Counted from the stretch's first letter, positions 18,601-27,685 are shown. The stretch: DNA of 64,000 bases from Pseudoduganella dura (GCF_009727155.1 NZ_WNWM01000002.1:3720001-3784000); one strand, 5' to 3'. Numbers and translations are program-made. Notes: generated from the sequence alone by a model not told the origin.

Positions 18601-18845
18601 GCACGCTCCCGTTGCCGGCGATCGAGGCGGCGCATGCGCCACGCATAGATGCCGACGATCGCAAGGTAGACCAGCGACGCGCCCTGCGCCGCCAGGTAGA
18701 ACGACAGCGGCCAGCCAAAGATCGTCAGGCCGGCCAGTTCGCGGGCAAAGAATACGGCAAGGAAGCTGGTGGCGAGCCAGGCCGCCAGCAGGATCGCGGT
18801 AAGGCGGCGCGTGCCGCGCCAGTAGTCGTCGGTGTGATCAGCCAT
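18597..18845 (-). CDS. DUF4212 small subunit of Na+/solute symporter
   Basis: An 82-residue protein with two membrane spans (about 13-33 and 45-68) and the DUF4212 pattern YWRGTRRLTAILLAAWLATS, FFARELAGLTIFGWPLSFYLAAQG, YAWRMRRLDRR. Members sit directly before a large SSS-family symporter and are thought to form its second subunit. It overlaps the histidine kinase stop by 8 bases and the symporter start by 4, so all are translationally coupled. Confidence 0.93.
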   Translation of the reverse strand: MADHTDDYWRGTRRLTAILLAAWLATSFLAVFFARELAGLTIFGWPLSFYLAAQGASLVYLAIVGIYAWRMRRLDRRQRERA

Positions 18846-20403
18846 GGTAGGGCGGCTCCTCTGCGCCGGGCGTTGCCGGCGGCCGCGCCGGGAACGTCAG
18901 CCGGAACAGGCTGCCGGGATATTTGGGATGGGTGGCGCGCGGATTGCTGAAGATATCGACCTCGGCGCCGTGCTGCTGGGCGATCTCGCGCACGATCGCC
19001 AGCCCCAGGCCGCTGCCCTCGGCGCTGCTGCCCAGGATGCGGTAGAAGCGCTCGAACACGTGCAGGCGCTCGGCGGGCGGGATGCCGGGGCCGGTATCCT
19101 CGATTTCCAGCACGGGCGCTCCGGCCTCTTCGGGCACGGGGGCTTCATTGGCGCTGACGCGCACCGTCACGCTGCCGCCTTGCGGCGTGTAGCGCAGCGC
19201 GTTGTCGATCAGGTTCGACAGCAGTTCGCGCAGCATCACCGCGTTGCCGTCGATAAGCACCGGCGCATCGGGAACTTCGACGCCGAGGTCGATACGGTAA
19301 TTGAACGACGCCGGCACCCAGTCGCGCACGGCGTTGCATGCCACCTCGGCCAGGTCGAGCGGCTCGAACGCGGTGCCGGCCTGCGGCTGGTTTTCCGCCC
19401 GTGCCAGTGCCAGCAGCTGGTTGACGAGGCGGGTGGCGGCCTCGGAGCTTTTCGCCAACTGCTCCAGCGAGCGGTGGATCTCCTGCTGGTCGGTCTGGCG
19501 CAGCGCCAGTTCCGACTGCATGCGCATGCCGGCCAGCGGCGTCTTCATCTGGTGCGCCGCATCGGCGATGAAGCGCTTCTGCATTTCGATCGATTGCGAC
19601 AGCCGTGCCAGCATGTCGTTGAGCGAGCGGACCAGCGGCGTGATTTCTTCCGGCACCTGGTTCGGCGCGATGGGCGACAGGTCGTCGATCGGGCGGGCTC
19701 GAATGCGTTCCTGCAGTTCCGCCAGCGGCAGCAGCCCCCGGGAAAGGGCGAACCAGACCAGGGCCAGCACGACCGGCAGGATGATGAACTGCGGCAAGAT
19801 CACGCCCTTGATGATTTCGTTGGCGAGCTTGGCGCGCTTTTCCAGCGTTTCGGCCATCTGCACCAGCGCCAGGCGCGGCGCGCGGTTGCGGTTTTCTTCC
19901 AGGTTCACGTAGGCATAGGCCACGCGGATCGGCGTGCCGTGCAGGATGGCGTTGCGAAAGTGCACGGTGCCGGGCGTTGTCGTCTCGCCGTCAGGCGCCG
20001 GGTCGGGGTGGGGCAGGTCGCGGTCGCCGTCGATATAGCGGCCCTGCGGGCCCAGGATCTGGAAATACACGCTGTCGATATCGTCGGCGCGCAGGATGTC
20101 GCGCGCGGGGCCGGGCAGGCCCGCGGTCAGGCGGGTCACGCCGTTGACCTCGCGCACCTGCTGCGCCAGCACGGTGACCGAATCCTCCAGCGCATGGTCG
20201 AACGGCTGGTTGGCGATCGATTTCGCCACGAGATAGGTGATGGCGATGCTCATCGGCCACAGTATCAGCAGCGGGGCCAGCATCCAGTCGAGGATTTCGC
20301 CGAACAGCGAATGCTGGATGTCGCCTTCGTCCTCGAGCGCCGGGCTCCACGCCGCATCGGACGGGCCGGCGTCGGCGGCCGACCTGTCGGTCGGCCCGTT
20401 CAC
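18838..20403 (-). CDS. Two-component sensor histidine kinase (TctE-like)
   Basis: A 521-residue membrane kinase. Two spans (APLLILWPMSIAITYLVA near 40-58 and ILPQFIILPVVLALVWFAL near 195-213) enclose a periplasmic sensor region like the N-terminal domain of tricarboxylate sensor TctE. The H box is FIADAAHQMKTPLAGM, followed by N box NLIDNALRYTP, G1 DTGPGIPP and G2 GSGLGLAIV. GTG 20403 overlaps the response-regulator stop in GTGA. Placement in one operon with a carboxylate-type symporter suggests it senses that substrate; this is inference. Confidence 0.9.
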   Translation of the reverse strand: MNGPTDRSAADAGPSDAAWSPALEDEGDIQHSLFGEILDWMLAPLLILWPMSIAITYLVAKSIANQPFDHALEDSVTVLAQQVREVNGVTRLTAGLPGPARDILRADDIDSVYFQILGPQGRYIDGDRDLPHPDPAPDGETTTPGTVHFRNAILHGTPIRVAYAYVNLEENRNRAPRLALVQMAETLEKRAKLANEIIKGVILPQFIILPVVLALVWFALSRGLLPLAELQERIRARPIDDLSPIAPNQVPEEITPLVRSLNDMLARLSQSIEMQKRFIADAAHQMKTPLAGMRMQSELALRQTDQQEIHRSLEQLAKSSEAATRLVNQLLALARAENQPQAGTAFEPLDLAEVACNAVRDWVPASFNYRIDLGVEVPDAPVLIDGNAVMLRELLSNLIDNALRYTPQGGSVTVRVSANEAPVPEEAGAPVLEIEDTGPGIPPAERLHVFERFYRILGSSAEGSGLGLAIVREIAQQHGAEVDIFSNPRATHPKYPGSLFRLTFPARPPATPGAEEPPYHG

Positions 20404-21092
20404 TTCGTTTCGGCCGCGGCGGCGCCGGGATATTTCTCGAGACAGTAGCCGAGGCCGCGCACGGTGGCGATGCGCACGCCGCCCACTTCGATCTTCTTGC
20501 GGAGCCGGTGCACGTAGACCTCGATCGCGTTGTTGCTCACTTCCTCGCCCCATTCGCACAGGTGATCGACCAGCTGCTCCTTCGACACGAGGCGGCCGGC
20601 GCGGGCCAGCAGGATCTCGAGCAGGCCCAGCTCGCGGGCGGACAGGTCGAGCATCTGTTCGTTGATATAGGCGCTGCGGCCCACCTGGTCGTAGGTGAGC
20701 GGGCCATGCTTGACCACGGTGGAGCCGCCGCCCTGGCCGCGGCGGGTCAGCGCCCGTACCCGCGCCTCCAGTTCGGACAGCGCGAACGGCTTGGCCATGT
20801 AATCGTCGGCGCCCAGGTCGAGGCCAGTTACGCGTTGTTCCACGGAATCGGCCGCCGTGAGGATCAGCACCGGCAGCAGCGACGCGCGGGCGCGCAGCCG
20901 GCGCAATACTTCGAGCCCGGGCAACTTAGGCAGGCCCAGGTCCAGGATCAGCAGGTCGAACTCCTGCGTCGACAGGGCGGTATCGGCTTCCTGCCCGTTC
21001 TTCACGCAGTCGATGGCATAGCCGGACTGGCGCAGAGAGCGCGTCAGGCCGTCGGCCAGGACACTGTCATCTTCGGCTAGTAAAATACGCAT
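20400..21092 (-). CDS. OmpR-family response regulator (TctD/QseB-like)
   Basis: A 230-residue DNA-binding response regulator. The receiver domain has EDD at 7-9, the phospho-acceptor Asp in LLILDLGLPKLPG, Thr in LTAADS and Lys in YMAKPFALSELEARV. The C-terminal winged helix reads SARELGLLEILLARAGRLVS and NAIEVYVHRLRKKIEVGGVR. It is the first gene of the leftward operon with its kinase, DUF4212 and symporter genes, which it probably controls. It is divergent from recA, with about 200 bases between. Confidence 0.93.
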   Translation of the reverse strand: MRILLAEDDSVLADGLTRSLRQSGYAIDCVKNGQEADTALSTQEFDLLILDLGLPKLPGLEVLRRLRARASLLPVLILTAADSVEQRVTGLDLGADDYMAKPFALSELEARVRALTRRGQGGGSTVVKHGPLTYDQVGRSAYINEQMLDLSARELGLLEILLARAGRLVSKEQLVDHLCEWGEEVSNNAIEVYVHRLRKKIEVGGVRIATVRGLGYCLEKYPGAAAAETK

Positions 21093-21212
21093 GTTGGCAA
21101 TCGGGCATGGGTGGCTATTTCATTGTACTCAATGTGCGACGCCCATTGGCAAAGCGCTGTAAAAGCACTGTGGCGGCATCACCTGGGGCATCGCTTGCAC
21201 ATCACTTAGCGC

Positions 21213-21241
21213 TTGCAAAAACCACTGGATGCATATACAGT
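21213..21241 (+). promoter_or_regulatory. recA promoter with LexA (SOS) box
   Basis: A 16-bp LexA-like box CTGGATGCATATACAG (21225-21240) matches CTGT-N8-ACAG at seven of the eight outer positions. It overlaps a promoter of TTGCAA (21213-21218), 17-base spacer and TACAGT (21236-21241), so LexA bound here would block RNA polymerase. recA starts 49 bases downstream. Confidence 0.68.
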
Positions 21242-21289
21242 ACTGCCTGTACCAACAGGAATCTCTGAATCGATAAAGGCGAAGACATC

Positions 21290-22360
21290 ATGGACGACAA
21301 GAAAGCGGCAGTACCTGCATCCGAAAAAGCCAAGGCGCTGGCCGCGGCACTGGCACAGATTGAAAAGCAGTTCGGCAAGGGCTCCGTCATGCGCATGGAC
21401 GCAAGCGCCCCGCTGGAAGAAGTCCAGACCGTGTCTACCGGCTCGCTGGGCCTGGATATCGCGCTCGGCGTCGGCGGCCTGCCGCGTGGCCGCGTGGTCG
21501 AGATCTACGGTCCGGAATCGTCCGGTAAAACCACGCTCACATTGCAGACCATTGCAGAAATGCAAAAGATCGGCGGCACCTGCGCGTTCATCGACGCGGA
21601 ACACGCGCTGGACGTGACCTATGCGCAAAAGCTGGGTGTCAACCTGCACGAGCTGCTGATTTCGCAGCCGGACACGGGCGAACAGGCCCTGGAAATCTGC
21701 GATGCGCTGGTGCGTTCCGGCTCCGTGGACATGATCGTGATCGACTCGGTGGCGGCGCTGACGCCACGCGCCGAGATCGAAGGCGACATGGGCGACTCGC
21801 TGCCGGGCCTGCAGGCACGCCTGATGTCCCAGGCGCTGCGCAAGCTGACCGGCACGATCAACCGTACCAACACGCTGGTCATCTTCATCAACCAGATCCG
21901 CATGAAGATCGGCGTGATGTTCGGCAGCCCGGAAACCACCACCGGCGGTAACGCGCTGAAGTTCTACGCCTCCGTGCGCCTGGACATCCGCCGTACCGGC
22001 TCGATCAAGTCGGGCGACGAAGTGATCGGTAACGAAACGAAGGTGAAGGTCGTCAAGAACAAGATCGCGCCGCCGTTCAAGGAAGCGCACTTCGACATCC
22101 TGTATGGCGAAGGCACGTCCCGCGAAGGCGAGATCATCGACCTGGGCGTGGAAGCGAAGATCGTCGAGAAGTCCGGCTCGTGGTACAGCTACGGCGGCGA
22201 GCGCATCGGCCAGGGCAAGGACAATGCCCGCACCTACCTGCGCGAGCGTCCGGCGCTGGCCCGCGAGATCGAGAACAAGGTTCGCGTCTCGCTGGGTGTG
22301 CGCGAGCTGCAGTCGGCCGAAAGCGAAGCCGTGCCGGCGAAGCTGAAGGCTGTCGAGTAA
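21290..22360 (+). CDS. recA: Recombinase RecA
   Basis: The 356-residue strand-exchange and SOS co-protease protein. Walker A is [10 protein letters not shown], followed by the [10 protein letters not shown] segment, the Walker B VIDSVAAL, loop L1 [25 protein letters not shown] sequence and loop L2 [21 protein letters not shown]. The length and acidic, variable C terminus are usual. It is preceded by a LexA box and followed by a terminator before recX. Confidence 0.98.
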   Translation: MDDKKAAVPASEKAKALAAALAQIEKQFGKGSVMRMDASAPLEEVQTVSTGSLGLDIALGVGGLPRGRVVEIYGPESSGKTTLTLQTIAEMQKIGGTCAFIDAEHALDVTYAQKLGVNLHELLISQPDTGEQALEICDALVRSGSVDMIVIDSVAALTPRAEIEGDMGDSLPGLQARLMSQALRKLTGTINRTNTLVIFINQIRMKIGVMFGSPETTTGGNALKFYASVRLDIRRTGSIKSGDEVIGNETKVKVVKNKIAPPFKEAHFDILYGEGTSREGEIIDLGVEAKIVEKSGSWYSYGGERIGQGKDNARTYLRERPALAREIENKVRVSLGVRELQSAESEAVPAKLKAVE

Positions 22361-22410
22361 GCTTGCCGACGCCCCGAACTGATCCCCTGGTCTCGTAACG
22401 AGGCTCTCAT

Positions 22411-22449
22411 CGCCACCGACCGCTTTGCGGCGGTGGCGATGTTTTTTTA
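22411..22449 (+). terminator. Terminator between recA and recX
   Basis: Stem CGCCACCG-a-CCGC / GCGG-CGGTGGCG around a TTT loop (22411-22438), followed by a T-rich tail from 22442. It lies between recA and recX, so recX probably depends on read-through, the usual way RecX is kept below RecA. Confidence 0.8.
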
Positions 22450-22499
22450 TACTGGCCGCGCTTTATCAACCATAACGCTTTTCATCACCAACCATACCG

Positions 22500-22970
22500 A
22501 TGCGCGCACCACCTCCCAGCCTGAAAGCCCGCGCACTGCGCCTGCTGTCCACCCGCGAGCACAGCCGCCTGGAGCTGGCCCGCAAGCTGGCGCGCCACGC
22601 GGAAGAGGGCGACGATATCGATGCGCTGCTCGACTGGCTGGAAAAGAACCGCTGGCTGTCGGAAGAGCGCTTTTCCGAATCGCTGATCCACCGGCGCTCG
22701 GCCCGTTACGGCAACAGCCGCATCCTGGCCGAACTGCAAAGTCATGGCGTGAAGGGCGAGGCGCTGCAGGAATTGAAGGCCGGGCTGGCCGAGGATGAAG
22801 TGGCGCGCTGCTGCGAAGTCTGGAACCGCAAGTTCCGCGGCAAGGTCGCCGAGGATGCCGAGGAGCGCGGCAAGCAGATGCGCTTCCTGATCGGGCGCGG
22901 CTTTTCGCAAAAGGCCGTGCGCGCGGCGATGAAGGGCTACGACCCGGATGATGACTTTGGAAATATCTGA
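22500..22970 (+). CDS. recX: Recombination regulatory protein RecX
   Basis: A 156-residue all-helical protein that binds RecA filaments and limits their activity. Typical features are the three-helix repeats and the block [57 protein letters not shown] and [20 protein letters not shown]. Its position 140 bases after recA on the same strand supports the call. Confidence 0.95.
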   Translation: MRAPPPSLKARALRLLSTREHSRLELARKLARHAEEGDDIDALLDWLEKNRWLSEERFSESLIHRRSARYGNSRILAELQSHGVKGEALQELKAGLAEDEVARCCEVWNRKFRGKVAEDAEERGKQMRFLIGRGFSQKAVRAAMKGYDPDDDFGNI

Positions 22971-22986
22971 TATTCACGCAGTGAAG

Positions 22987-23009
22987 AGCAGCCCGCGGGC
23001 TGCTTTTTT
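22987..23009 (+). terminator. Rho-independent terminator after recX
   Basis: An 18-bp perfect palindrome AGCAGCCCGCGGGCTGCT (22987-23004) runs straight into a T tract, 17 bases past the recX stop. Confidence 0.85.
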
Positions 23010-23033
23010 GTTGCCTTGGAATCGCTGGAAAAT

Positions 23034-23089
23034 CGGTGACAGGCTCCGATTCTTTTGAAATGTTTCCTGAAAACGGGAGCCTGTCACCG
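23034..23089. repeat. Palindromic intergenic element (CGGTGACAGGCTCC arms)
   Basis: 14-bp perfect arms CGGTGACAGGCTCC (23034-23047) and GGAGCCTGTCACCG (23076-23089) around a 28-base A/T-rich loop, with TTTTTTT directly after. It lies 25 bases beyond the recX terminator. Its layout (long arms, A/T-rich middle, T tail) resembles the elements at 30996-31060 and 40677-40791. Confidence 0.75.
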
Positions 23090-23643
23090 GTTTTTTTCGT
23101 CCGGCGGGCAGCGTGGCAGCCCGCCGGCGGCCGCAGTCGTACGATCACTTTGCTATCCAGTGCCTGAACGGTGTGCTACACTTTTGTGGTTTTATGCAGC
23201 ACCGCGGGTGCGGTGGTTGTCCGTAGAAGCTGCGGCAACGTACGAATTCAGTACATGGCTGCTTACTAATTTGGCCGCGCGAGCGGCATCGGTGTTATGT
23301 CTCTGTCAAATCCTATCGAGAGTGCGCTTTCCCCACTGCGCGCCATGGACATCCAGGCGTTCGCGCGCGGGGATGCACCGTGGGATTGCGACCCCCATGA
23401 CGCCGACATCTCAGTCAACGACACCCTGCTGGCTTCCATGATTCCGGTTGCCGCCAGCGCCACGCACCCGCAGAAAAACCGTCTCCGCCCGATTGCCACG
23501 CCATCTTCATCGATGACGCGCCGATGGCCCGGTAACGACCCACGCTGGGCGGCGCACGCCGCCGCCACAGCCCAGGTGCCGCACGACTGAAGCAGCAGCA
23601 ACATCCAACCCATTTCAAATTCAGCATCAGAAGGGAAGCCAGC
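23090..23643. other. Intergenic region upstream of sucC
   Basis: About 550 bases without a convincing gene. It holds an inverted repeat CCGGCGGGC / GCCCGCCGG (23101-23127) and an extended -10-like TGCTACACT (23174-23182), a candidate sucCD promoter that would give a long 5' leader of roughly 450 bases. A 97-codon open frame at 23297-23590 has no ribosome-binding site and no recognisable family. Confidence 0.5.
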
Positions 23644-24813
23644 ATGAAGATCCATGAGTATCAAGGCAAAGAAATCCTCCGGAAGTTCGGAGTGACGGTT
23701 CCGCGCGGCATTCCGTGCCTGTCCGTGGACGAAGCAGTGAAAGCTGCCGAGACCCTGGGCGGCTCGGTATGGGTGGTCAAGGCGCAGATCCACGCCGGTG
23801 GCCGTGGCAAGGGCGGCGGCGTGAAGGTCGCCAAGTCGCTGGAACAGGTCAAGGAATATGCCGACCAGATCCTGGGCATGCAGCTGGTAACCCACCAGAC
23901 CGACGCCAACGGCCAGAAAGTGCGCCGCCTGCTGATCGAAGAAGGCGCCGACATCAAGAAGGAACTGTACATCTCGCTGGTCACCGACCGCGTTTCGCAG
24001 CGCGTGGTGCTGATGGCCTCCTCCGAAGGCGGCATGGACATCGAAGAAGTGGCCGAATCGCACCCGGAAAAAATCCACAACGTGATCATCGACCCGGCCG
24101 TGGGCCTGACCGATGCGGATGCCGACGACGTCGCCCGCAAGATCGGCGTGCCGGAAGCCTCGATCGCCGACGCGCGCACCAACCTGCAAGGCTTGTACAA
24201 AGCCTACTGGGAAACCGATGCGTCGCTGGCTGAAATCAACCCGCTGATCCTGACCGGCGACGGCAAAGTGATCGCGCTGGACGCCAAGTTCAACTTCGAT
24301 TCGAACGCGCTGTTCCGTCACCCGGAAATCGTCGCCTACCGCGACCTGGACGAAGAAGACCCGGCCGAAGTCGAAGCATCGAAGTTCGACCTGGCATACA
24401 TCTCCCTGGATGGCAATATCGGCTGCCTGGTGAACGGCGCCGGCCTGGCCATGGCCACGATGGACACGATCAAGCTGTTCGGCGGCGAGCCGGCCAACTT
24501 CCTGGACGTGGGCGGTGGCGCAACGGCCGAGAAAGTGACCGAAGCATTCAAGATCATGCTGAAGAACCCGGGCCTGAAGGCAATCCTGGTGAACATCTTC
24601 GGCGGCATCATGCGTTGCGACGTGATCGCCGAAGGCGTGATCACTGCATCGAAGGCAGTTTCGCTGCAGGTACCGCTGGTCGTGCGCATGAAGGGCACCA
24701 ACGAAGACCTGGGCAAGAAGATGCTGGCCGACTCCGGCCTGCCGATCATCGCCGCCGACACGATGGAAGACGCAGCGAAGAGCGTTGTTGCCGCTGCTGC
24801 CGGTCAAGCTTAA
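23644..24813 (+). CDS. sucC: Succinyl-CoA synthetase, beta subunit
   Basis: The ADP/GDP-forming TCA-cycle enzyme's beta subunit (389 residues), joining succinate and CoA at the expense of a nucleotide triphosphate. It has [17 protein letters not shown], the ATP-grasp segment [20 protein letters not shown], the metal-binding [12 protein letters not shown] and ALDAKFNFD, and the beta-subunit block [21 protein letters not shown] and [10 protein letters not shown]. It is followed 13 bases later by sucD. Confidence 0.97.
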   Translation: MKIHEYQGKEILRKFGVTVPRGIPCLSVDEAVKAAETLGGSVWVVKAQIHAGGRGKGGGVKVAKSLEQVKEYADQILGMQLVTHQTDANGQKVRRLLIEEGADIKKELYISLVTDRVSQRVVLMASSEGGMDIEEVAESHPEKIHNVIIDPAVGLTDADADDVARKIGVPEASIADARTNLQGLYKAYWETDASLAEINPLILTGDGKVIALDAKFNFDSNALFRHPEIVAYRDLDEEDPAEVEASKFDLAYISLDGNIGCLVNGAGLAMATMDTIKLFGGEPANFLDVGGGATAEKVTEAFKIMLKNPGLKAILVNIFGGIMRCDVIAEGVITASKAVSLQVPLVVRMKGTNEDLGKKMLADSGLPIIAADTMEDAAKSVVAAAAGQA

Positions 24814-24826
24814 TTAAGGAACGAAT

Positions 24827-25708
24827 ATGTCTATTCTGATCAACAAAGACACCAAAGTCATCACCCAGGGCATCACCGGCAAGACCGGCCAGTTCCACAC
24901 CCGCATGTGCCGCGACTACGCGAACGGCAAAGAGGCCTTCGTGGCCGGTGTGAACCCGAAGAAAGCCGGCGAAGATTTCGAAGGCATTCCGATCTACGCA
25001 ACCGTCAAGGAAGCGGCATCGGAAACCGGTGCAACCGTTTCCGTGATCTACGTGCCGCCAGCCGGCGCCGCCGCCGCGATCTGGGAAGCCGTTGAAGCCG
25101 AGCTGGAACTGGCGATTTGCATCACCGAAGGCATTCCTGTCCGCGACATGATGGAAATCAAGGATCGCATGGCCAAGGCCGGTTCGAAGACCCTGCTGCT
25201 GGGCCCGAACTGCCCAGGCCTGATCACCCCGGACGAAATCAAGATCGGCATCATGCCGGGTCACATCCACCGCAAGGGCCGTATCGGCGTGGTGTCCCGT
25301 TCGGGCACGCTGACGTACGAAGCCGTCGGTCAGCTGACCGCGCTGGGCCTGGGCCAGTCGTCGGCAGTCGGCATCGGCGGCGACCCGATCAACGGCCTGA
25401 AGCACATCGACGTGATGCGCATGTTCAACGACGATCCTGATACCGACGCGGTCATCATGATCGGCGAAATCGGCGGTCCGGACGAAGCCAACGCCGCGCG
25501 CTGGATCAAGGACAACATGAAGAAGCCGGTCGTCGGCTTCATCGCCGGTGTTACCGCTCCTCCGGGCAAGCGCATGGGCCACGCCGGCGCGCTGATCTCC
25601 GGCGGTGCCGATACCGCCGATGCCAAGCTGGAAATCATGGAAGCCTGCGGCATCACCGTGACGAAGAACCCGTCCGAGATGGCCCGCCTGCTGAAGGCAA
25701 TGCTGTAA
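24827..25708 (+). CDS. sucD: Succinyl-CoA synthetase, alpha subunit
   Basis: Alpha subunit of succinyl-CoA synthetase (293 residues), which binds CoA and carries the phosphorylated His. Visible are GITGKTGQFHTRMC (CoA-binding), GVNPKKAGE, YVPPAGAAAAIWEAVE, LGPNCPGLITP, VSRSGTLTYEAV and the phospho-His loop GKRMGHAGALISGG. Forms an operon with sucC and is followed by a terminator. Confidence 0.97.
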   Translation: MSILINKDTKVITQGITGKTGQFHTRMCRDYANGKEAFVAGVNPKKAGEDFEGIPIYATVKEAASETGATVSVIYVPPAGAAAAIWEAVEAELELAICITEGIPVRDMMEIKDRMAKAGSKTLLLGPNCPGLITPDEIKIGIMPGHIHRKGRIGVVSRSGTLTYEAVGQLTALGLGQSSAVGIGGDPINGLKHIDVMRMFNDDPDTDAVIMIGEIGGPDEANAARWIKDNMKKPVVGFIAGVTAPPGKRMGHAGALISGGADTADAKLEIMEACGITVTKNPSEMARLLKAML

Positions 25709-25752
25709 TTTAAGCAATTCCGCCCGGGCTGGCTCGGGTTGTCCGATAATGA

Positions 25753-25775
25753 CGGGGGCTTCGGCCCTCGTTTTT
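25753..25775 (+). terminator. Terminator after sucD
   Basis: Stem CGGGGGC / GCCCTCG with a TTCG loop (25753-25770), one G-T pair, followed by TTTTT. Confidence 0.8.
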
Positions 25776-25803
25776 ATTTGGCAACCCGATTGGAGGCGAT
25801 GCG

Positions 25804-26394
25804 TTGGCGAAGATCCTGATTTCCCGCGATGGCGTACTGGAAAAAACCGTGCAGCTCACCAAGGAGCGCATGACGATCGGCCGGCGCCGCGACAACGACA
25901 TCGTGCTCGAACACCAGACCGTCAGCGGCGAACACGCGGCGATCACGACGATCCTCGACGACTCGTTCCTGGAAGACCTGCAATCGACCAACGGCACGTT
26001 CGTCAACGGCCACCGCGTGGGAAAACATTTCCTACAGCATGGCGACACCATCAAGCTGGCCAGGTACCGGATCGAATTCGTGGCGGACGGCATCCGCGCC
26101 ATCAGCGGCATTTCCTCCGTGCCGGTCACGCTGCCCGCGGCCCGCATCGAAGTGCTCAACGGCAGCAATGCCGGCCGCCGGGTGGAACTGAACAAGCCGC
26201 AAACCAGCCTCGGCCGCGCCGGCGTGCAGGTGGTGGTCATCAACCGTACCGACGCCGGCTATGCGGCCGTGCACACGGAAGGCGACCGTATTCCACTGTT
26301 GAACGGGAATGCGCTCGCCAAATTGCCGCAGGCACTGGCGGACGGCGATGTGCTGGATCTTTCCGGCACGCAAATGGCATTCAGGTTGAATTGA
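25804..26394 (+). CDS. FHA-domain protein (two FHA-like modules)
   Basis: A 196-residue cytoplasmic protein. The N-terminal forkhead-associated domain, which binds phosphothreonine peptides, shows TIGRRRDNDIVLEHQTVSGEHA-type sequence and STNGTFVNGHRV. The second half (from about 120) repeats the fold in weaker form: IEVLNGSNAGRRVEL, TSLGRAGVQVVVI, PLLNGNAL. The start is TTG 25804, with TGGAGGC at good spacing; an overlapping ATG at 25799 is in another frame. It lies upstream of pilA, but pilA has its own promoter. No kinase or phosphatase gene is nearby, so its partner is unknown. Confidence 0.87.
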   Translation: MAKILISRDGVLEKTVQLTKERMTIGRRRDNDIVLEHQTVSGEHAAITTILDDSFLEDLQSTNGTFVNGHRVGKHFLQHGDTIKLARYRIEFVADGIRAISGISSVPVTLPAARIEVLNGSNAGRRVELNKPQTSLGRAGVQVVVINRTDAGYAAVHTEGDRIPLLNGNALAKLPQALADGDVLDLSGTQMAFRLN

Positions 26395-26529
26395 CAAAAA
26401 TCGTCAGCTGACAGTTTTTGCAGGGTCTTGTGACAATTTGCGGAAGCCGGGCTGACGAAAAATGTCACTATGCGTGCCGATAAAGCATTGTTCCAACGGA
26501 TTCCGGCGACTTTTTGCCTGAAAGCCGGC

Positions 26530-26545
26530 TGGCACGCGTATTGCT
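26530..26545 (+). promoter_or_regulatory. Sigma-54 (-24/-12) promoter of pilA
   Basis: TGGCAC-GCGTA-TTGCT (26530-26545) matches the sigma-54 consensus TGGCAC-N5-TTGCW exactly. It sits 53 bases before the pilin ATG. Upstream, several TGAC/GTCA words (26398-26480) could be binding sites for the activator PilR; that part is inference. Confidence 0.82.
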
Positions 26546-26597
26546 CTATATCAAGCATACCAACCCCGTTCTGTTATCTACCTGAAGGAGCCTCACC

Positions 26598-27074
26598 ATG
26601 AAATCCATGAACCAGAAAGCCCAAGCCGGTTTCACCCTGATCGAGCTGATGATCGTCGTTGCCATCATCGGTATCCTGGCTGCCGTGGCGATTCCTGCGT
26701 ACCAGAATTATGTGAAACGCGCCGCCTACACCGAAGTCGTCAGCCAGATGACTTCGTACAAGCTGGCCATCGAAGAAGCATTCCAGAACGGCGTGGCACT
26801 CGACGCCATGGATGCCGCCACGGGCGGTGCCGATCCTACCGCGGGCAGCGGTCTGCCGAAGACTCCGGCCGCATCGACGACCGGCGTGTTCAACAGCCTG
26901 GCAGTGACCAACGGCGCCATCACCGCGACGCCGAACGCCGTCAAGGGCATCGCCACCACCGACACCTGCGTGCTGACCCCGACCACTGCCGGTGGCGACG
27001 CCGCTTCCGGTACCCAGCGCCTGACCTGGACCTACTCCGGTGCCTGCGTGACCGCCGGTTATGTGAAGAACTGA
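26598..27074 (+). CDS. pilA: Type IV pilin (PilA-like major pilin)
   Basis: A 158-residue prepilin. The short leader ends in QAG, and the prepilin peptidase site is before FTLIELMIVVAIIGILAAVA, with Glu5 of the mature protein present. The mature chain has the conserved AIPAYQNYVKRA and a C-terminal disulfide pair (Cys near 126 and 150), the D-loop of type IVa pilins. GAAGGAG precedes the ATG. It has a sigma-54 promoter and its own terminator, so it is monocistronic, as for pilA in Pseudomonas. Pili of this kind drive twitching, adhesion and DNA uptake. Confidence 0.95.
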   Translation: MKSMNQKAQAGFTLIELMIVVAIIGILAAVAIPAYQNYVKRAAYTEVVSQMTSYKLAIEEAFQNGVALDAMDAATGGADPTAGSGLPKTPAASTTGVFNSLAVTNGAITATPNAVKGIATTDTCVLTPTTAGGDAASGTQRLTWTYSGACVTAGYVKN

Positions 27075-27095
27075 TCGTCGTTCAATCAATCCTGA

Positions 27096-27127
27096 AAGCC
27101 GCCATGCGTAACGCATGGCGGCTTTTT
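27096..27127 (+). terminator. Terminator after pilA
   Basis: 13-bp stem AAGCCGCCATGCG / CGCATGGCGGCTT with a TAA loop, followed by TTT, 21 bases past the pilA stop. Confidence 0.88.
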
Positions 27128-27161
27128 GCTTTTACCGGATCGGAAATCAGGCCGTGGGACT

Positions 27162-27665
27162 TCAGCTCGTCGCCGACCAGTCCCCCGACTTGCCGCCGTG
27201 CTTCTCCCGCACCCGGATGTCAAGCATGACCATGCCACGGTCGACCGCCTTGCACATGTCGTACACGGTCAGCAGCCCCACCTGCACGGCGGTCAGCGCT
27301 TCCATTTCCACCCCGGTCTTCCCGTAAGTCTCCACCTGCGCCCGGCAGTGCACCGACGAAGCAGCCTCGTCGGTCTCGAAATCCACGGTTACGCGCGTGA
27401 GCGCCAGAGGATGGCACAGCGGCACCAGGTCGCTGGTGCGCTTGGCGCCCATGATGGCGGCGATGCGGGCGATGCCGAGCACGTCACCCTTTTTGGCGCT
27501 TCCCGCTAGAATGATGGCCAGCGTTTCCGGTTTCATCCGGATACTGCCGGTGGCGACGGCGATGCGGTGGGTTTCGGCCTTCGCGCCGACGTCGACCATG
27601 TGGGCCTGGCCGGTGGTATCGAAATGAGTAAGTTCGTGGGCAAGTTCGTGGGTGGGCTCGGACAT
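27162..27665 (-). CDS. moaC: Cyclic pyranopterin monophosphate synthase
   Basis: MoaC converts the MoaA product to cyclic pyranopterin monophosphate in molybdenum cofactor synthesis. The 167-residue protein shows [23 protein letters not shown], the ISTVMAAKR-equivalent [37 protein letters not shown] core and [11 protein letters not shown] (catalytic Asp/Lys region). The ATG at 27665 is chosen because the conserved region begins about ten residues later; the frame stays open upstream into non-conserved sequence. It is divergent from the M48 protease, starting 20 bases away. No other moa gene is adjacent. Confidence 0.95.
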   Translation of the reverse strand: MSEPTHELAHELTHFDTTGQAHMVDVGAKAETHRIAVATGSIRMKPETLAIILAGSAKKGDVLGIARIAAIMGAKRTSDLVPLCHPLALTRVTVDFETDEAASSVHCRAQVETYGKTGVEMEALTAVQVGLLTVYDMCKAVDRGMVMLDIRVREKHGGKSGDWSATS

Positions 27666-27685
27666 GTGGAAAACCAGTTTACTGA

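Noticed and set aside
16141..18648. Rightward open frame of 835 codons opposite the symporter genes
   Set aside because: Antisense artefact; the leftward strand encodes a well-formed SSS symporter.
21246..21259. CCTGTaccaACAGG palindrome just after the recA LexA box
   Set aside because: The half-sites are only 4 bases apart, not the 8 needed for LexA, so it is not called as a second SOS box.
23297..23590. 97-codon rightward open frame upstream of sucC
   Set aside because: No ribosome-binding site, no recognisable family, and amino-acid composition unlike neighbours; described as intergenic.
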